A DNA stretch of 64,000 nucleotides from Bedellia somnulentella (taxonomy: Eukaryota; Arthropoda; Insecta; Lepidoptera; Bedelliidae): assembly GCA_963576735.1 (NCBI GenBank), contig OY755198.1, positions 2,046,001 through 2,110,000 of the forward strand, given 5' to 3'. The notes below the pieces were generated by a model. That model did no database searches. It saw only the letters and a program-made list of their open reading frames with translations, and was not told the DNA's origin. Shown here one piece after another: positions 52,369 through 63,500 of this stretch (the stretch's first letter is position 1; each line of letters starts with the position of its first letter). A program made the translations under genes and the position numbers.

Positions 52369-55300
52369 TGATGACATATTACACTAGGTCACGTACACAT
52401 CGTGCTCACTAAAAGTATTTATTTCTGATGATATGGCGGTAAATTGTGATAATTGGCACAGATAAAAATATAGTTCGAAAACCGAGAAGTGAACCTACAT
52501 AAAATTTGTTGGATATTTGGCGAGCCACATAGATATTTTCGTCAAAATCAAAATAGTGAAATTTTATTGACAATTGAAAATAAACAATTTGAGTTGCGCA
52601 GTATTGTCGTTTATGGATCTCCATGGCAACTATACGATCTCCTAGGCGACCACAATCAAATTATTGCCATCTCCATAGAAACTGTCATTTACCGGCTGAG
52701 CTATTGACGGAAAAGTAAAAAACCCTGCAAAGAACAACACGAAAACAAGTCCATGAAGATTTTATAATATTATTTTTTATATGTTTTTTTTAATGGTATA
52801 CCTATAGATGATTTGAGTGCTAATTCTCAAACTGGAGCTAAGGTATCGTCACAGTTAGAAAAATGTCCTCATTGTTGTGAACCACGGTTTTTTAAGGGAA
52901 AACGTGGGCTTAATATACACATATCAAAATGCCACAGTCAGCGCATTACATCTCAAGTAATTTTGCAAGATTCATCACCATCTCTTAATGAATTAATTGA
53001 TACAAGCCCCCATGAAGATACACAATCATTTTGGAAACTATTGTCAAAATTAAAATCATCAATTCCCATAGTTAAAAGAATACCCCGAGGAGCCCGATAT
53101 TCAGTTACTTTATCACTCACCAAAGCTGTAAAGGCCGTGGTTGACAACAATGACTTTCAAAGCTGGAAAAACCTATTCTTGTTTTGTTTCAAAACTTTGC
53201 ACGCACCAAAAAGTTCAAAATTATCCCTTACACAGACAATTAAAAATAATTGCTCAATACCTTTGGACACAACCATCGTTAAAAAATACCCACAACAAGC
53301 TTTCGACATAAACCGTAAAATCAAAAACAAAATTTCAGATGGAGATATCAGAGGTGCTGCACAATTATTATTTTCAAGCGAAACCTTAGCACCAGAGACG
53401 CCAGAAACACTTCTATCGCTTCAGGCTAAGCATCCGCCTTCAAGGAGGGACATCAACTTGCCAGATGCTCCAAACCAATATAGCGTCACACCCGAGGCGA
53501 CGGCACAGGATACGCTGGCGGCGATACTGTCCTTTAAGAACGGGTCTGCAGGTGGCCTCGATGGTCTCACACCACAACATCTCAAAGATCTTCTGTGTGG
53601 GGCCGGCGGGGAACACAGGGATACGTTACTTGGACAGTTGACCCGCTTAGTAAACCTTATGTTGTCTGGCCTTGTCTGTGACGATATATTGGATTTGTTA
53701 TATGGTGCGAATCTATGCGCTTTAAAAAAAAAAGATGGAGGGATACGACCGATTGCTGTCGGTAACACAATTCGCCGCGTCGTGTCAAAAATTTGTTGTA
53801 AATATATTCTCGTAGATTTAAGAACATACTTTGAACCAGTACAACTGGGGTTTGGCACACGCGGTGGTTGTGAAGCCGCGGTTCATTCGGCTCGGACGTA
53901 CATCGCACATGGCGCCGGCGAAGTCCTTTTGAAGGTGGATGTGAAAAACGCATTCAACTCAGTAGATCGGGCCGCCTTGTTGGCTCAAGTGAAAGAAAAA
54001 GCACCTTCAATTTTTAATTATGTTTGGCAGAGCTATAAAAAACCCTCAAATTTATTATATAAACAAAATTTAATAAAATCGTGTGTCGGTTGCCAACAAG
54101 GTGACCCCCTGGGGCCAGCAATATTCAGCCTAGCCATTCATCCACTCATTGAATCTCTCGCCTCCAAGTTCAATGTGTGGTACCTAGACGATGGAACCTT
54201 AGGTGGAAATGCAAACATAGTTTTAAAAGATCTTGAAAATTTAAAATTGAGTTTTTCTTCTATTGGCCTTGATTTAAATTTTGACAAATGCGAATTATAT
54301 ATGAATAAAAGCCTTACAGACGAAAATAAATCTCAGATTATACAAAAATTCAATGAAATAGCCCCAAATATTACAATCCTTAGTGATGATTCGCTCCATC
54401 TTCTAGGTGCCCCTCTGAACGAGGATTCAGTGCCCGGTTTTGTTAAAGATAAAATTTCAAAATTCAATCAATCTTCAGAACGCCTGCAAACTATCAATCC
54501 ACATTTGGCCTACACGCTTATTAAATTCTGTTTGTTTGTTCCTAAATTTACATATGTATTAAGGTGTTGCGACATCTGGAGGCATGTTTCGGCATTAAAT
54601 GATTTGGACAACATTATACAAGATACTTTAAGCAAAATCCTAAATTGTAAATTCGATGACAACAGCTGGGCTCAGGCTTCCCTTCCAGTTCGTTTTGGTG
54701 GCCTGGGTATTCGCAAAACATCCGATGTGGCTTTACCAGCTTTCTTGTCATCTGTGCATTCCACTATGACCCTATACCATCAAATTATCAGTCCCTCTTT
54801 AGGTGAGGCCGAGGTCAGTGGAATGAGCGATGCCAAGATTGCTTGGATATCCATGCTTGGTTCCAATTCTTCTATCCCGACAAAATTGGCTAGCCAGAGG
54901 TCATGGGATGACATACTGTGCGGACGGATTCAATTAAACCTTTTGAATTCTGCTTCCGACCCCGCACAGCGTGCTCGTCTTATGGCTTCTGCAGAGCCTG
55001 AGTCGGGTTATTGGTTGAATGCGTTACCATCTGAGGCGATTGGTACCCTTCTCGATAGGTCTACTTTTTGTTTGGGGGTCTGTCTGAGGATTGGTGCCCA
55101 AATCAATGAAATTCATCGCTGCCGCTGTGGAGTGCAAGTCGATCTTCAGGGTCACCACGGTCTTTCGTGCCCCCGCAGTGCAGGTCACCTGTCACGCCAT
55201 GCTGCCCTCAACGATATCATCCGTCGGGCTCTTGTCAGCGTCCATGTACCAGCTGTTTTGGAACCCCCTGGGTTGATACGGGACGATGGCAAGAGACCGG

Positions 55301-55787
55301 ACGGTATGACTTTGTTGCCTTGGAGTAATGGCAGGGCGTTAATATGGGATGCAACGTGTGTTGATACCCTAGCGCCTTGCCATTTATCAGGGTCGGCATC
55401 GCAAACAGGTGCTGCTGCAGCCAATGCCGAGAGTTTCAAACGTCGAAAATATTCTGGATTACTGAATGATTATCATTTTATTCCATTCGCCGTTGAAACT
55501 CTCGGCACATGGGGCAACGAGGCGCGGGTTTTCTTAAAAGATCTCTCAGCCCGCCTAGTGGAAGTCAGTGGTGATCCTAGGGCTGGCAGCTACCTCGGCC
55601 AACGAATTAGCATAGCCATTCAAAGAGGAAATGCTGCCAGTATTTTAGGCACGATACCGTTTTGCGAGAGCGATGAATTTCATGAAATTTTCCATCTTTA
55701 GTAGGTATTTATTTAGTTTTATATTTTAATTTAGGTTGTAAATTGTCTATGTAAATATTTTTAATTATTCTTGAATAAAGTTTACAT
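52369..55787 (+). mobile_element. R2-like non-LTR retrotransposon with restriction-like endonuclease, copy 2
   Basis: TAATAATAATT flanks both ends (52358-52368, 55788-55798). The leader shares blocks with copy 1 (ACATCGTGCTCA, TTGCGCAGTA, ATCTCCTAGGCGA). The target is a TAA repeat; Dong of Bombyx, another RLE-encoding LINE, is known from TAA repeats. The 3.4-kb element seems full length. Confidence 0.85.
52813..55701 (+). CDS. Retrotransposon polyprotein copy 2, start codon changed
   Basis: Same architecture as the protein at 2894: zinc finger (CPHCCEPRFFKGKRGLNIHI), RT motif A (KVDVKNAF), WYLDDGT, C-terminal knuckle (HRCRCGVQVD, HHGLSC), RPDG and WDATC. The frame is intact for 962 codons. 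The position equivalent to the ATG of copy 1 is ATA (52798-52800), and no in-frame ATG exists between it and the upstream leader. I list the frame from TTG 52813; true initiation is unknown. R2-type elements are known that do not start at a conventional AUG. Confidence 0.85.
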   Translation: MSANSQTGAKVSSQLEKCPHCCEPRFFKGKRGLNIHISKCHSQRITSQVILQDSSPSLNELIDTSPHEDTQSFWKLLSKLKSSIPIVKRIPRGARYSVTLSLTKAVKAVVDNNDFQSWKNLFLFCFKTLHAPKSSKLSLTQTIKNNCSIPLDTTIVKKYPQQAFDINRKIKNKISDGDIRGAAQLLFSSETLAPETPETLLSLQAKHPPSRRDINLPDAPNQYSVTPEATAQDTLAAILSFKNGSAGGLDGLTPQHLKDLLCGAGGEHRDTLLGQLTRLVNLMLSGLVCDDILDLLYGANLCALKKKDGGIRPIAVGNTIRRVVSKICCKYILVDLRTYFEPVQLGFGTRGGCEAAVHSARTYIAHGAGEVLLKVDVKNAFNSVDRAALLAQVKEKAPSIFNYVWQSYKKPSNLLYKQNLIKSCVGCQQGDPLGPAIFSLAIHPLIESLASKFNVWYLDDGTLGGNANIVLKDLENLKLSFSSIGLDLNFDKCELYMNKSLTDENKSQIIQKFNEIAPNITILSDDSLHLLGAPLNEDSVPGFVKDKISKFNQSSERLQTINPHLAYTLIKFCLFVPKFTYVLRCCDIWRHVSALNDLDNIIQDTLSKILNCKFDDNSWAQASLPVRFGGLGIRKTSDVALPAFLSSVHSTMTLYHQIISPSLGEAEVSGMSDAKIAWISMLGSNSSIPTKLASQRSWDDILCGRIQLNLLNSASDPAQRARLMASAEPESGYWLNALPSEAIGTLLDRSTFCLGVCLRIGAQINEIHRCRCGVQVDLQGHHGLSCPRSAGHLSRHAALNDIIRRALVSVHVPAVLEPPGLIRDDGKRPDGMTLLPWSNGRALIWDATCVDTLAPCHLSGSASQTGAAAANAESFKRRKYSGLLNDYHFIPFAVETLGTWGNEARVFLKDLSARLVEVSGDPRAGSYLGQRISIAIQRGNAASILGTIPFCESDEFHEIFHL

Positions 55788-56657
55788 TAATAATAATTAA
55801 AAATTGTCGTACCTAGTTCAAACTGAGAATGTATAGAATGAGATTCTTTGCTTCAGTGAAAATAAGAAGTAAAAAAAAACATTTGATCTATGCTTTTTGC
55901 TCTGTAAACAAAAATATAACTTCTTTCGGTATTTTCCAGTTCTATTGATCGTCGTTGAAATATAATATCATGAAAATAAACCGGTAAGCGGATTTCCGGA
56001 TTGAACTGGAAAATACCGAAAGAAGTTATGATTTTGTTTACAGCGTGAAAAGCATAGATCAGATGTTTTTTTTTTTATTTCTTATTTTCACTGAAGCAAA
56101 GAGTCTCATTCTATACCATGAAGCTACTAACTAAACAGGAGAGCGTACTTACAAAAATATGGTAAACAAAAATGCAATTTATTACCATGCAATAAAGTTA
56201 ATTATCTTTTAAAGACTGTCAAGCAGAGAAACGTCCTAGAACGAGAGCCGTGTGAGAGATAAGTGTGTCCCGCTCGCGCGGTTGCCAGTCGAGATTAAGT
56301 TCAAAGAAAAACAAATTCAAACTTATTTATAGGGAATATTTTATAAAAAGCAGGTTATTAACTGTTCCTTTTTTGTATTTTATTTTAATTATTATTGTCG
56401 CCTTTCGATTTGGAGATAAATAATTGGTTAAGTTTGGCAAAAGGGATATTAATATTTGTCACGGGTATCCCCATCGAAACAAGATAAATGTGGTGTCCAC
56501 AATTTATCATCTGTTTGAGTGTTTTGGAGCTTTCATCATTTAATTAAGAAAATATAGTGATAAATATGGGTTCATGTTATGGAACAATAAATAAAATAAC
56601 CTGTATCATCTCGAACTTTACCACATGAATGCATTAAACGATTTGAATTTGAATATA

Positions 56658-56815
56658 GTTGTGTGGTGTCGGCTTAGTATAGCACTAACCCGTTTCTTCC
56701 GGTGGGTGTACGTAAGAGGCGACTAACGGTATTGGGGCTTTTAAGGGATTTTTGGGCAATGCGGTTGAGACCCATCACCAACAACCTTTATTTCACCATC
56801 TTTTCCCCACGCAAC
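56658..56815 (+). repeat. TATG-tail family repeat, 5' fragment within hAT-like copy 2
   Basis: TGTGTGGTGTCGGCTTAG to TTCCCCACGCAACTTG, cut before the 3' half. Confidence 0.8.
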
Positions 56816-56854
56816 TTGTAAGTATATAAGTATACCTGTAAGTGAAATAAAATG

Positions 56855-57065
56855 CTGTGTAGTGACGGCTTTAAATAGCACAAATCTCCTGCTACCTGCG
56901 TGCTTTGGAAGAGGTAACTGAGGGTTCTAGGGCTTTTGAAGTTTTTTATTAGATACTTTATCATCCTTTTAGTACCACCTTCCTTTGCTTACCATCTTTT
57001 CTCTACTCAACTTTAAAAAGTGGCTGAGGAAATTTTAATTCTCAAGGACTGGCTACCCATTCTTT
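56855..57065 (+). repeat. TATG-tail family repeat, strongly diverged
   Basis: GCTGTGTAGTGACGGCTTTA, AAAAAGTGGCTGAGGAAATT and GACTGGCTACCC. Its 3' part is shared with hAT-like copy 1, so it is old. Confidence 0.65.
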
Positions 57066-57213
57066 TATAATCTATTAATTAAGAATAAATATGTATAAAA
57101 AACACGTTGATTTACCAAAAACAATGTATATATGTAAATATAAGTGTATTTATAATATTTTTTATAATGTATGTCTGTAAATATAGCTAATAAATAAAGG
57201 AAAGAAAAATTTC

Positions 57214-57285
57214 GACACAGGTGGCGATCGAACCCACGCCCTCGGGTATACGCCCCCGTCGCTCTGCCAATTGAGCTACCGTGTC
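57214..57285 (-). repeat. 72-nt tRNA-like module in hAT-like copy 2
   Basis: Complement of the module at 50615 with one T-arm change (GTGGG-TTCGATC-GCCAC). Same defective anticodon arm. Confidence 0.7.
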
Positions 57286-57699
57286 AAAGGCTGCGAGTGC
57301 ATCAGGTCCCCACATGAGGATTTCATGAACAAAAACATTCAAAATATGTAAATAGAAGTGTTTTTGTATCCTTTAGAGGAACTCTTATTAAAACACCAAC
57401 AGATGGTCACCCTACTTAAAACGAGACACAGTTAGCTAGTTAGCCATCCTTTTTCAGGACACTTTAGGTCGCCAGCGCGCGTTCCTGTTTAAATAATACT
57501 TCCATGTTCTATACAGATTCACAATCTTATCTTGGCCGGTAAGGGCGTCGCTGTCATCGATATTAGTATTGCCAGTAAATAAAAATTAACCATTATAAGG
57601 GAAATAATTTTACATCATACAGGCTAATTTATGTAGTACAGTATTGAAATGTCTTAATAAAACAAATTATATAATATTCATTTCATTAATAACTAGCTG

Positions 57700-57953
57700 C
57701 TATGTAGTGTCGGCTTATAATAGCACTACCCCATTTCTGCCGGTGGGTGTACGTAAGAGGCGACTAACGGTATTGGGGCTTTTAAGAGATTTTTGGGCGA
57801 TGCGGTTGGAGACCCATCACCAATAACCTTTATTTTACCATCTTTACCCCACTCAACTTTCCAAAAGTGGCTGAGGATTTTCTAACTCCTTAGCTCTGGC
57901 TACCCCTTTTAGGGATTTACAGCCGTGACTATATGTATGTATGTATGTATGTA
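57700..57953 (+). repeat. TATG-tail family repeat, full length
   Basis: GCTATGTAGTGTCGGCTTAT to (TATG)n (four units). Confidence 0.87.
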
Positions 57954-58299
57954 ATAACTATTATTGTAAGTAAACAAGTTCGTTTTAATGTAAGCTAATT
58001 ATATTTATTTATTTTTGCCCTTGTCTGGTATGTCTACCCGAATGACTGTGTTGCTTATCTTACCTCCCAAATGTTGTCTAGAAGAGATCGCTTTTAGGGA
58101 TGACACGGCCAATGGTTCTTCTCTGCAAACTCATTATATCGTGTACTGTCTTTTACATTTCATATTCACACATAGATCCCCCAAAAAGGTGGCACAGAAA
58201 AAATAATTCTAAACATCAGATATCGTTTGGGTCATTCATTTTGCTGGGTCAGTGAATTTATGGGCACTTTTTTTATTGCTGTTAACAACCTTGTAACAT
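57954..58299. other. No gene seen
   Basis: AT-rich spacer; short open frames look random. Confidence 0.45.
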
Positions 58300-58665
58300 A
58301 TAACATAACATAAACGTTCACGCCGAATACCCCCGAAGGGGTTAGGCAGAGGTACTAATACTTCTGAACATCAATTGACTTTGTCACCTGGTGTTCAGAG
58401 TACCCACGCTTTGCATGGACAGTATACTCACGTGATAGGGGACTGGCCTATCGCCGTTTTCTACGAATGCTCTGTCATACAACTAAGTACAACTCAGCCA
58501 TGTAGGTTTCCTCACGATTTTTTCCCTCACCGTTAACAACCGTGATAAATTAACCAGACATATGTCTTTTGAAAAGACAAATTGGTGTAGGCCCGATCCG
58601 GGATTTGAACACTAGTCGCTTGCACTTTAACCGGTGTTCTACTCATTAAGCTATCACGTCGTATT
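58300..58665 (-). repeat. tRNA-derived SINE with head and body
   Basis: On the minus strand the head reads GATAGCTTAATGAGTAG (A-box-like) and GTGTTCAAATCCCGGAT (B-box), then GACAAATTGG... The body shares CTCAGCCATG, AACACCAGG, TCTGCCTAACCCC and ATTCGGCGTG with the headless copy at 17770. Polymerase III promoter boxes are well preserved. Confidence 0.75.
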
Positions 58666-58689
58666 TGCCTTGTATTTTTATATGTCAGA

Positions 58690-58830
58690 CAGTATGACTT
58701 AAGAAATGACACATTGGTACATCCCCGCATTAGGATTAGAACCCACGCATCCTTGTATACGAAGTGAAATCTTATTCGGGAGCATTTCCCCACTTCCCGT
58801 AACCCGCACCGCATGACTATAGATGCGCCC
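58690..58830 (-). repeat. Second tRNA-like SINE head
   Basis: GGGTTACGGGAAGTGGGGAA, GTGGGTTCTAATCCTAATG (B-box-like) and TGTACCAATGTG. It abuts the previous SINE. Incomplete cloverleaf. Confidence 0.5.
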
Positions 58831-59146
58831 ACAACTTTTCGGACGGTGTTAGCCTACTTAGACAAAATTTAACAAAATAAATAATAATTTTCCTAAATTT
58901 TTATATTGAATACTGGAAATAAAAGCGTTTATCAATAAGCAAAGATACATCATAAAAATAATTGTCTTTGAAAAAAAGTTTCCACTACAAAAAATATTAA
59001 TGAAAGTGATAATTTATTATATACGTAGGTCACCCTATAAATTTTATTTAGTTAAGAACTAACTGACAATGACAGGCCGAAATTTCAAAATGGCGACAGT
59101 ATACCAGTAGTCGCCCCCGGCCAAGAAAAGATTGTGGATCTGTACT
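58831..59146. other. No gene seen
   Basis: AT-rich spacer. CGGCCAAGAAAAGATTGTGG at 59117 matches the complement of the sequence right of hAT-like copy 2 (about 57515-57540), so the two MITE copies share an old junction. Confidence 0.45.
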
Positions 59147-59187
59147 TTCTCAGTTTGAACTAGGTATATGATATTTTTCATTATTAA

Positions 59188-60164
59188 CCCTAGAAAGATA
59201 ATCTGCGCCTCTGAGGCGCACGCTAAACCTAAATATCGTCGTTTTTTTTCAACGGGCGCGCGCCCGAACCTATTCTTTCTTGTAATCTCATACGCCACCG
59301 AGTTGGACAGCGGGACGGAAGTGCGGAGTCGGTAAGTACTTTAGTTTCGCTGTTTTTAGAGGCCGATGCGCTCGCGAAGCGCAAGATTATCTTTTGTGTA
59401 ACTTTTAACACTTTATGTGATGTACGATTTATTGTTTATTTTGTAACTTTATGTTGTTTTTACTTATATTTTTATAATAATAATAAGTCAGTCAAGAACG
59501 AGAAGCCCTTGAACCGTAGGCAATATATGAAAATGTTGAGTAGTCAACTCACAGAACCCTGGATGAGAAGTCGATTGGGCAAACCGACCCTGAAACGTTC
59601 AGCCCGGACCGCTATACAGAGTGCATTGCCAATTTCTACTGAAGAAGTTCCTGACGATGTCCAAAATGAACCAGTGCCCAAGAAAAGGCGATATTGTGAC
59701 ATATGCACCTCGACAAAAAAGCGGATGTCAAAAATGACTTGCGCTGAGTGCAAGAAGTGTGTCTGTGGAGAGCACAAAAAAGATATCTGCATCTACTGCA
59801 TATAATGTGGTATATATTGTGCCAAAGTCTTTTATTTTTATAAGTAATTATGTTCCTATAAAAAAACAAAAGTTTTGTGATTGTTATAAACGATTAAAAA
59901 TAATTATAGCGTACTTAAAAAGAAGTCTGATTTTTTTTGTTAATTTTCTAAGAGGTTTAGAGTTGGTAGTATTTTTTCTAGAATAATAAAAAAAATTAAA
60001 AAAAAATGCCTTTTTTTTCTTCAATAAAGTATGGAAGTGACGATTAAAAGAAATAATTATAATAAGCAAATCATTTACGACCACTAGGGGGGTCACTATA
60101 TCGTGCGCTCCAGAGGCGTAAGATTATCTTTCCCGCACATCAAAATATGATTATCTTTCTAGGG
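59188..60164 (+). mobile_element. Internally deleted piggyBac-like element (977 bp)
   Basis: TTAA at 59184-59187 and 60165-60168. Left end CCCTAGAAAGATAATCTGCG, right end ATGATTATCTTTCTAGGG. Subterminal inverted pieces (GCCTCTGAGGCGCACG; CGTGCGCTCCAGAGGCG) match in style the piggyBac arrangement. The transposase catalytic domain is missing. Confidence 0.93.
59479..59805 (+). pseudogene. piggyBac transposase, C-terminal cysteine-rich domain
   Basis: The frame ends RRQYMKMLSSQLTEPWMR, then KKRRYCDICTSTKKRMSKM, CAECKKCVCGEH and DICIYCI. The CxxC...CxxC...CxxH...CxxC pattern is the RING/PHD-like domain that binds the internal terminal repeats in piggyBac. The DDD core is deleted, so the fragment is not an active enzyme. 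It may still bind element ends if expressed. Confidence 0.85.
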
Positions 60165-60289
60165 TTAAATATTTAGATAATAACAATATTTTAGATAGGC
60201 ATTCCATAGGCAAAGTTGTCAAGTTTGATGTCCTTTATCGATTTATAATATAAAAAGGGTATGTTATAAAAGCGAGGTCTAGGCCAATT

Positions 60290-60556
60290 CTAACCGACTG
60301 AGCAAAGAATATAATACCCACAAGCGGGAAGAAGCACAAGTAGCAACAAAAAAGTGTACCCAATCTTTTAAGTCATTTTTAGTTTCTGCAAGGAATGACC
60401 AGAGAGCGCTGTCGTCGTATGGCGGCAAATTTAAAATCCTACTATATTCTTAATTGGCGGGAAATTTAAATTCCAATTTTTTTCTCCCGATTATTATTTT
60501 TCATTAATGAAATAGTTTTTGTGTGCGGGTAAAATAAAAAAAATGATTTAACAATT
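60290..60556. other. No gene seen
   Basis: Spacer between the MITE and the P-like transposase; presumably its 3' flank. Confidence 0.4.
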
Positions 60557-63500
60557 TTAAAGTATTTTTATTTTTTTTGCGAGGCTCTTTTTTGTGTAAT
60601 TGGTGGCAAATTTCCTATTCTCCAATAGACAAAATCTTTTTATTAAAATTATAGTTACCGATTGCTGTATCATATTTATATTTTTTGAGAAATGTTCCGA
60701 GCTAGCATTTAAAAATGTAAAATTAACATTTTTTCTTATAAGTTTAATGCTTTCTTGCTTTATATTTTTTAAGTGTGAGTGCTCCTTAATATATCCATTT
60801 ACTAGCTCAGCAGATTTCTCCAAACATAATATAAATTCGTTATTGGCATACTTAAGGCTATGTTTGCCGTCAACATATTCTTTATTTTCTACGAATTGAT
60901 GAATAAGTGACGGATTGTCAGCAAGCATAGCCTTCTTGCAGTTTTTACAGTCTTGGCTATATTTTTTGAAAATAAATCCGCATACGTAGGCACATGCTTG
61001 CAGCTCCGCCGAGCTTTCAATTTCTATAATTTCTTCGTCACTCACACTAATGTCTTGCTCGGTAATTAATGTAGCTATTTTATCCGGCAATGGGTAACAA
61101 TTTTTAGTAACTGTTTTATCTTTAGAGAATAGGTCCTTAAAATTATCAACCAACTCGCTATTGTCATCCTCACAGTTTCTTTTTGAATTGGCAAGGTTCC
61201 TCAAATTTGAGATAATTCCAGTTTTTAGACCGGCAATAAATTGAGCGACTGTGGGATTATCATTGCTGCCACAATTGGCCCGAATGCAACCAAACAATTT
61301 TCTAAGGGATCTTGGTTTATCCTTCTTGTTGCAATGCTATTTATTTTAATTTTTTTATTTAAATTATCCCACAGTCACTCATAGCCTCGCAGTAATTTTA
61401 GCCAGCCTGTTTGTGATGGAGGTCTCCTTTTACATCCCACAAACTCGAGGGTACTTATTAAATCTATAGATTTTTTGAAATAGTCCAAATGTGGGCTTCC
61501 TTGCCGTAAATTCGTTTTATATGGCTTTCTATGTTGACGGCCTGGCGCATTAGCATTCACCAGATCGAACAAATTGTTCATATGCTCCAGAAAGACGGCC
61601 GTAGCTATCGATTCTGCAGGGAGTTCATCTGAAACAATTATACTCTATCAAATAACCATGTTGTGTTTATATGTATTATTATTAGGTATTTCTCAAACTT
61701 AAGGTACACCAAAGATAAAGTTTTAGAAACATCTCTTTGTTTATAAGTTTCTTCCCGTTCCTTCATTGGTCTTGAGTGTGAATGTAGGTTCACTTACTTG
61801 TAGAGGCTTTCGAATGTATCTCCAAGTACAGCCTCATCTTATCTTTACCGTTGGGTTGGATATGTCTCGCGCTAAGCCTCGGTGCATAGACAAAGTTGGG
61901 ATTGCAATTGTCTACTTCATAAAACTTTCTAATATGATTCCATGAAGCAACACCTGAAACAATATAATGTGTTATTCGTCAACTAACAATATCTAGTAAA
62001 TACTTTTCTATGAAGTATTCGCCTTGGGTATCAGTTAAATTTAAGCCCATTTAAATGCATTTAATATTACGATAAAGTTTGTGAACATATTTGGATGTTT
62101 GAAGTTATAATCGCGCAAAATCCGTCAGCAAGATGTGAAAAATTTGGCTGATGTACAGAGCATAACCTGGATTTACACATAGCATATTTTGTATCCGTTC
62201 CCTCGGGATAATTATTCAACTTTGAATTTTTCTAAAACTCATAATACATGTATGTCAGATATAAGATATTTAAGACATAGTCTTCTATTTATGTTATTTA
62301 ATATTTTCTGATGTAAATATTGCCTGAAATAAACAATAAATATTATTATTATTTAATACATAATAACATTACCTGTGCCTGTTGAACATCCCTCAGTTGT
62401 TTTGCACAGGGATTGGTAGTTTAACATCATATGTCATAAACAAGCTTCTGAAGCACTTCAAGAGATGAGGTGGATCTGGCAAAGTGATGATTTCTTCACC
62501 TTCAAAATTAAATTAAGGGTTTTCTATAGTGGATCCTAAATTTTCCAATGCTTTAACATTAACCCCATCCAGGTCGCAAACAGTGGCAACAACATGTACA
62601 CCAGATGTAAAGCACTCATGAAGAACCTAGAACAGTTAAAACAAGTTAATGAAAAACATGTTTACAAGTACCTCGTTAATGATAATATATCATACCTCTT
62701 TAATGATAAAAATAGCATACTCTTTAATGAGCACCGTCAATCTGTCTGAAGTGACATATTCTCCAGATAAATAGTAAGCAACTGGCTGCTTCCATCTTTT
62801 TCTGATCCCTACCAACATGAATACGAGGGCATGGGAGGCACACACTTTTGATTTGCCTTGGCAGCCATGGTCTTGGTAGCCATCAATTTCATCTGTTTTT
62901 TTATTCCAGTTCAAATTTTTTCTTATGGACATTTCATCAAATGTCAAAAAGCAGACATTATCAGTTTTTTCATTTTTCATTGAAAACTTCAGCAAACTCT
63001 CGAAAATCGATGCATTTATGCCTGATCTAAGAACAAAGTTTCCTAGGAGCTTCCTTAATGTAGATGGGCTTGGTAGGCAAAATAACCTAGCCAAAAGTCT
63101 GTATGTCCTCGGAGATTTTTTGAACAATTCCAATGCCTAAAACTTTTGTTCTTCATTCCACCTTCTCCCTCTGTGTTTTCTCTTGCCATTTTGTATGTCT
63201 CCTTGTAATAATAAAGCCATTGATGGACTTATCTTATTCTTTATTAAATTTGTGACATCATCACTATTTTTGAGCATTTCAAGAATGTCTATAGATTTAT
63301 TTTGTTTTAAAGACATCTTAAGTTTATTTATCTTTCTTAATAGATATTTACATTTATTGTAAATTTTACTTTTCGAGATAGCCTGTTTGGTCCCAATCGA
63401 TGCTTTTTTCTGAAAAAATAAAACAAATAAGAACAATGTGTGACTGAGATAAACAGCTAAATTCACTATGGGTACAGTTTCACACAGGAGGTTTAAGTTT

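Larger units (their letters stand above)
52242..56116. mobile_element. Palindromic MITE, copy 2, split by the R2-like element
   Basis: The left arm from GGCCTAGACCTCGC (after AATT at 52238) matches the complete copy at 25135. It is interrupted at a TAA repeat (52358-52368) by retrotransposon copy 2 and resumes at 55799 (TTAAAAATTGTCGTACC) through the loop to 56116. The remainder of the right arm is missing and a hAT-like element is inserted at that point. Confidence 0.8.
56117..57506. mobile_element. Non-autonomous hAT-like transposon, copy 2 (1390 bp), inverted
   Basis: TTCTATAC flanks both sides (56109-56116, 57507-57514). The sequence is the reverse complement of 50394-51417 apart from about 360 extra bases (about 56645-57005), which include two fragments of TATG-tail repeats. 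Ends CATGAAGCTAC... and ...AATACTTCCATG. Confidence 0.85.
59147..60285. mobile_element. Palindromic MITE, copy 3 (right arm only), split by piggyBac
   Basis: Begins TTTCTCAGTTTGAACTAGGT and, after the piggyBac insertion at 59188-60164, continues AATATTTTAGATAGGC...GCGAGGTCTAGGCC up to an AATT at 60286. The left arm and loop are lacking. Confidence 0.8.

Noticed and set aside
50386..57514. Terminal inverted repeats of one 7-kb element (Polinton or foldback type)
   Set aside because: Each arm has its own pair of 8-bp duplications with different sequence, so they are two independent insertions.
57644..58206. Coding genes at 57.6-58.2 kb
   Set aside because: The first open frame reads through a TATG-tail repeat, and the second has no recognisable domain or splice context.
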